DNA of 7,529 nucleotides from Candidatus Omnitrophota bacterium. Lineage in GTDB: Bacteria; Omnitrophota; Koll11; VGKN01. How positions within the stretch are numbered: position 1 is the stretch's first letter; each line of letters starts with the position of its first letter. The position numbers and the translations under genes are program-made. Shown in pieces: positions 4,608 to 7,529 of this stretch. Under the pieces are notes generated by a model. It saw only the letters and a list, made by a program, of their open reading frames with translations, searched no databases and had not been told where the DNA came from. The stretch covers positions 1 through 7,529 of the forward strand of contig VGKN01000070.1 of NCBI GenBank assembly GCA_016867055.1, in the 5' to 3' direction.

Positions 4608-5249
4608 TTATAAAAATCCCCTTTCTCTTAAAAACTCTTCTGTAAGTATCTTTTGATTGTCTATTTTTGTCAACATATTTCTTATATATTTTCCAATTAG
4701 ATCAACCTCTATATTGACAGGGTCTTTTATTTTTTTAATCCCAAGGGTGGTCTTGGTTTTGGTAAAAGGTATAAGATATACACTGAAGGTATCCTCCCTT
4801 ATATCCGCAATAGTTAAACTAACTCCATCTACTGCAACAGAACCCTTGGGAACAATATATCCGTATAGGATTTTTGGAATTTTTATATCAAGCTTGGTTT
4901 CGTTCTGAGAGATTATCCGCTTTGAAATATACCCTAAGCCATCTATATGCCCACTCAACAGGTGCCCACTTATAAAATTAGATAATCTCAATGGCCTTTC
5001 GAGATTTACCCTATCTTGGACCTTGAGAAATTGTAGGTTTGTTTTATTAAGGGTTTCTTTCATAATATCAAATAACAAAGAGGTTTTATTTAATTTTACT
5101 ATGGTGAGGCATGCACCATTTAAGGCGATGCTATCTCCGGCAGAGACCTCCTCCAACACCTTATCTGCCTCTACCTCAAGACCGATAAAATCTTGTTTCT
5201 TTCTTAAGTTCTTGATTATCCCCAGTTCTTCAACTATACCGCTAAACAT
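4608..5249 (-). CDS. ribE: Riboflavin synthase, alpha chain
   Basis: A 213-aa protein that dismutates two 6,7-dimethyl-8-ribityllumazines to riboflavin and the pyrimidine precursor. It has two tandem lumazine-binding beta-barrel halves. The first (about 1-95) has MFSGIVEE, NGACLT (44-49) and FDIMKETL (60-67). The second (about 97-190) has SGHLLSGHIDG (94-104), VPKGSVAVDGVSLT (133-146) and EVDLIGKY (181-188). Conserved Cys47, His101, Lys135, Ser144 and Asp183 are in place. The YLIPFTKTKTTLG segment has Phe162 where His is usual (IPHT). Length is normal with a short C-terminal helix. The ATG overlaps the ribD stop by 8 nt (ATGTTTAG) and no strong ribosome binding site precedes it, so translation is probably coupled to ribD. 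Confidence 0.96.
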   Translation of the reverse strand: MFSGIVEELGIIKNLRKKQDFIGLEVEADKVLEEVSAGDSIALNGACLTIVKLNKTSLLFDIMKETLNKTNLQFLKVQDRVNLERPLRLSNFISGHLLSGHIDGLGYISKRIISQNETKLDIKIPKILYGYIVPKGSVAVDGVSLTIADIREDTFSVYLIPFTKTKTTLGIKKIKDPVNIEVDLIGKYIRNMLTKIDNQKILTEEFLRERGFL

Positions 5250-6366
5250 TGTTTTTTATTCTGCCATGAATTAAAATATCGTCGCCAAAGTGCTTTATAT
5301 CTATATCCTTTAAGGAAATCGCTGCTTCAAGTTTCCTTATGCCATCTCCCTCAACGCTTGTTGGCGCATCTTTGCCTCCTATTATCTTTGGGGCTATAAA
5401 GAAATACACCTCATCTACAAGACCTTCTTTAAAAAAAGAGGCTATTGTCTGACCACCCCCCTCTACTAAAATATGCATTATCCCTTTTTCAGCAAGTTTT
5501 CTAAGGAGGTCTTTCAAATCTACAAATCCAGATTTTCTTTTGCAGAATAGCACCTCTATATTTTTTTGTTTTAAAAATGTACCCATCTTGTTTAAAGGTA
5601 ATTTTTTTGTTGTAGCAATAATTGATTTTGAGGGAGATTTGTATGAAAAGATATCTGAATCTAATGGAACTTTTAACCTTTCGTCAAGGATAATTTTAAG
5701 TGGTTGCCTTAAGGGATTATTCTTAGACCTATTCGTTAGAAGAGGATTATCAAATATAACTGTATTAGCCCCAACCAAAATTGCATCTACATATCCCCTC
5801 AGTCTATTGGCAAAGCTTCTGGAATCCTCATTCGTTATCCACTTTGAATCCAAGGTCCTTGTGGCAATCTTTCCATCAAGACTCTCTGCAACTTTTACTG
5901 TTATGTAAGGCAATCCCCTCTTCATAAATTTAATAAAAGGAAGATTTATCTTTCTTAATTCCTCCTCCATCACGCCAATCTCTACACTGACACCTGAGCG
6001 TCTTAAAATCCTAATGCCCCTTCCATTGTTTATAGGATTCGGATCTCTCATCCCTATAATCACCCTTTTTATACCACTGTCAATAATGGTTTTGACGCAG
6101 GGAGGGGTTTTTCCAAAGTGTGTACAGGGTTCAAGGTTAACATACATAGTGGTACCCCTTAAATTGATATTTTTCTTCTGGGCCTCCCTAATGGCTTCTA
6201 TCTCGGCATGGGGAAGACCTGCCTTTCTATGATAGCCTCTTGCAACAAGTCGTCCCTCTTTAACTATTACACAGCCTACTACTGGATTAGGGTTTGTATT
6301 ACCCATTCCTTTTAATGCAAGGTTTTTTGCCAGTTTCATAAATCTAACATCATCTTTTTGCAGCAT
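5242..6366 (-). CDS. ribD: Bifunctional riboflavin deaminase/reductase
   Basis: A 374-aa protein carrying out the second and third steps of riboflavin synthesis: deamination of the pyrimidine and NADPH-dependent reduction of its ribose. The N-terminal cytidine-deaminase-like domain (about 1-147) has NPNPVVGCVIV (25-35), HAE (His53, Glu55) and PCTHFGKTPPC (80-90). This supplies the zinc ligands His53, Cys81 and Cys90 and the proton shuttle Glu55. The C-terminal reductase domain (about 152-370) has VKVAESLDGKIA (157-168), VGANTVIFDNPLLT (198-211), LVEGGGQTI (300-308) and APKIIGG (325-331). Length is typical and both domains are complete. The start overlaps the PHP gene end by 17 nt; GAAGAATTAAAAG before the ATG serves as ribosome binding site. 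The ATG used gives the usual short lead to the deaminase helix. Confidence 0.97.
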   Translation of the reverse strand: MLQKDDVRFMKLAKNLALKGMGNTNPNPVVGCVIVKEGRLVARGYHRKAGLPHAEIEAIREAQKKNINLRGTTMYVNLEPCTHFGKTPPCVKTIIDSGIKRVIIGMRDPNPINNGRGIRILRRSGVSVEIGVMEEELRKINLPFIKFMKRGLPYITVKVAESLDGKIATRTLDSKWITNEDSRSFANRLRGYVDAILVGANTVIFDNPLLTNRSKNNPLRQPLKIILDERLKVPLDSDIFSYKSPSKSIIATTKKLPLNKMGTFLKQKNIEVLFCKRKSGFVDLKDLLRKLAEKGIMHILVEGGGQTIASFFKEGLVDEVYFFIAPKIIGGKDAPTSVEGDGIRKLEAAISLKDIDIKHFGDDILIHGRIKNNV

Positions 6367-7174
6367 CTTTTAATTCTTCAACAAATTCATATGGGATTCT
6401 AACAGAACCAAGGAGAATGTGCTCCTTTCCAAATCCATGGCAATCGGAACCGCCTGTAACAAGGAGTTTGTATTTAGTGGCGATTTTAAGATAATGTAGA
6501 ATATCAGCTTGGGAATGGTCAGGATGATAGACCTCAATACCCTTAAGCCCATCGCTTACCAAATCAAGTAGCAAATCCTCCTTTTTTAAAGTCCCGGGAT
6601 GCGCAAAAACAGCTATACCTCCTATTCTATTTATCGTCCCTATAGCCTCTTGAGGAGAAATTCTAAACCCGCTGACATAACAAGGCGCCTTATCTCCTAT
6701 ATATTTTCTAAAGGCTTCTTTTATGTTCTTTACATAACCCCCCTTTAGCATTGCCTGTGCAATGTGCAACCTTCCAATTGAACCACACTGACTTAACTTA
6801 AAGATGCTCTCAATATTAATTTCTACACCATGATCCTTTAATTTCTTTATCATTTTTTCCATGCGTTCTATACGGCGCTTTCGCATTTCATTTAGTTCGT
6901 AAGCAAACCTCTTATCGCGCCAGTCTATAAAATATCCGAGTATATGAACCTCTAAATCGTTATCTTCTGAACTTAACTCTACCGCCGGAATAATTTCTAT
7001 GCCATATAACTCTGCCAGTTGTAATGCTGGTTCAATGGCATCCACACAATCATGGTCTGTTATGGCAATAGCGGATAGTTTATGTTCCTTTGCGCGTTCA
7101 ATAACCTCTTTGGGTGAAAATGTACTGTCAGAAAGTGTAGTATGGATATGTAGGTCAGCAAATTTTTTTGGCAT
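6350..7174 (-). CDS. PHP-domain phosphoesterase, RNase AM / nucleoside 3',5'-bisphosphate phosphatase type
   Basis: A 274-aa protein of the YciV/TrpH-like PHP family, metal-dependent hydrolases; characterised members remove 5' nucleotides from short RNA or dephosphorylate 3',5'-bisphosphate nucleotides. Metal-site motifs are all present: DLHIHTTLSD (7-16), ITDHD (38-42), VELS with Glu66, His77, FAHPG (190-194), EVYHPDHS (214-221) and TGGSDCHG (240-247). GSIGRLHIA (131-139) is the family insert region. A lysine/arginine-rich helix spans about 96-113. The exact substrate is not readable from sequence. The start overlaps the end of nusB by 20 nt and the end overlaps ribD by 17 nt, placing it firmly inside the operon. 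AGAAGAG lies 7 nt before the ATG. Confidence 0.92.
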   Translation of the reverse strand: MPKKFADLHIHTTLSDSTFSPKEVIERAKEHKLSAIAITDHDCVDAIEPALQLAELYGIEIIPAVELSSEDNDLEVHILGYFIDWRDKRFAYELNEMRKRRIERMEKMIKKLKDHGVEINIESIFKLSQCGSIGRLHIAQAMLKGGYVKNIKEAFRKYIGDKAPCYVSGFRISPQEAIGTINRIGGIAVFAHPGTLKKEDLLLDLVSDGLKGIEVYHPDHSQADILHYLKIATKYKLLVTGGSDCHGFGKEHILLGSVRIPYEFVEELKDAAKR

Positions 7175-7529
7175 CTTTTAACTCTTCTTTTAAAATCCTA
7201 TCTAACACCCCATTTACAAATTTGCCTGAATCGCTGTCTCCAAATTTTTTTGCAAGTTCTACTGCTTCATTTATTGCGACCTTCGGAGGTATATCTTCTA
7301 AATACAATAACTCATATGTCGCAAGTCTTAAGATATTTCTGTCTACCACAGCCATCCGCTTTAACCGCCAGTTTGTAGCATATCGGCTAACGACAGAATC
7401 AATATTGTCTAAATTTTTTATAGTCCCCTCTACAAGTTTCTCGCAATAGCTTCTAATTTCATCCGATACCTCATGATTCATTAAATAATCGCTTAAGGCA
7501 TCAGAAAAGCGAGATTCTGCTATATCTAT
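7155..7529 (-). CDS. nusB: Transcription antitermination factor NusB (5'-partial)
   Basis: The frame is open to the right edge, so the start lies outside. The ATG at 7481 is internal: the 16 codons before it read IDIAESRFSDALSDYL, in keeping with the NusB N-terminal helices. About 124 residues are visible of a usual 130-150. Seen are CEKLVEGTIKNLDNIDSVV, NWRLKRMAVVDRNILRLATYELL, DIPPKVAINEAVELAKKFG and GKFVNGVLDRI, the core of the all-helical NusB fold. NusB binds boxA RNA with NusE (S10) in rRNA antitermination. It overlaps the downstream PHP gene by 20 nt. NusB often neighbours riboflavin genes, in line with ribD and ribE nearby. Confidence 0.96.
   Translation of the reverse strand: MDIAESRFSDALSDYLMNHEVSDEIRSYCEKLVEGTIKNLDNIDSVVSRYATNWRLKRMAVVDRNILRLATYELLYLEDIPPKVAINEAVELAKKFGDSDSGKFVNGVLDRILKEELKDAKKIC

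Noticed and set aside
5540..5908. Plus-strand frame of 122 codons
   Set aside because: Antisense to the reductase domain of ribD, which is unambiguous.
7155..7481. nusB starting at the ATG at 7481
   Set aside because: It would lack the conserved N-terminal helix, and the frame continues open to the window edge with NusB-like residues.
4448..7529. FMN riboswitch for the riboflavin genes
   Set aside because: No spacer upstream of ribD or ribE exists (genes overlap) and no FMN-aptamer motif was seen; one could lie beyond the right edge.
1..7529. CRISPR array, insertion sequence or transposase
   Set aside because: No spaced direct repeats, terminal inverted repeats or transposase motifs were found on either strand.

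Overview
The window is AT-rich bacterial DNA with a dense, almost entirely minus-strand gene layout. Two lipoproteins with lipobox cysteines, a periplasmic coiled-coil protein and a c-di-GMP riboswitch point to a diderm (Gram-negative-type) bacterium. AT-rich relatives of the former Deltaproteobacteria or Nitrospirota would fit, but the phylum is inference because no marker gene was compared.

Right part (about 4608-7529, transcribed right to left): a tightly overlapping operon nusB (5' end cut by the window edge) > PHP-domain phosphoesterase > ribD > ribE. Successive genes overlap by 20, 17 and 8 nt. ribD and ribE supply the deaminase/reductase and the final dismutation step of riboflavin synthesis. 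The other riboflavin genes (ribBA, ribH) and any FMN riboswitch are not in the window. A 160-nt hairpin-rich spacer follows, then an unrecognised 248-aa cytosolic protein gene (3701-4447).

Middle (about 3060-3673): a complete self-contained regulatory unit on the minus strand. It runs: sigma70-type promoter, c-di-GMP-I (GEMM-I) riboswitch, terminator-like hairpin, ribosome binding site, small glycine-zipper lipoprotein gene, strong intrinsic terminator. The aptamer core is canonical but is split by a 90-nt insertion that itself folds into two neat helical domains. This is the most interesting object in the window.

Left part (188-3037): a second minus-strand transcription unit starting at a good promoter (TTGACT, 17 bp, TAAACT). 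It carries a 33-aa leader ORF whose stop overlaps the next start codon, a DUF72/YecE protein, an exported coiled-coil protein, a PEGA plus HEAT-repeat lipoprotein, a very basic 23-codon ORF, and finally tRNA-Pro(CGG) with encoded CCA. The region beyond the tRNA 3' end (1-187) holds an open plus-strand frame of unknown origin that could be the edge of an element inserted at the tRNA; this is weakly supported.
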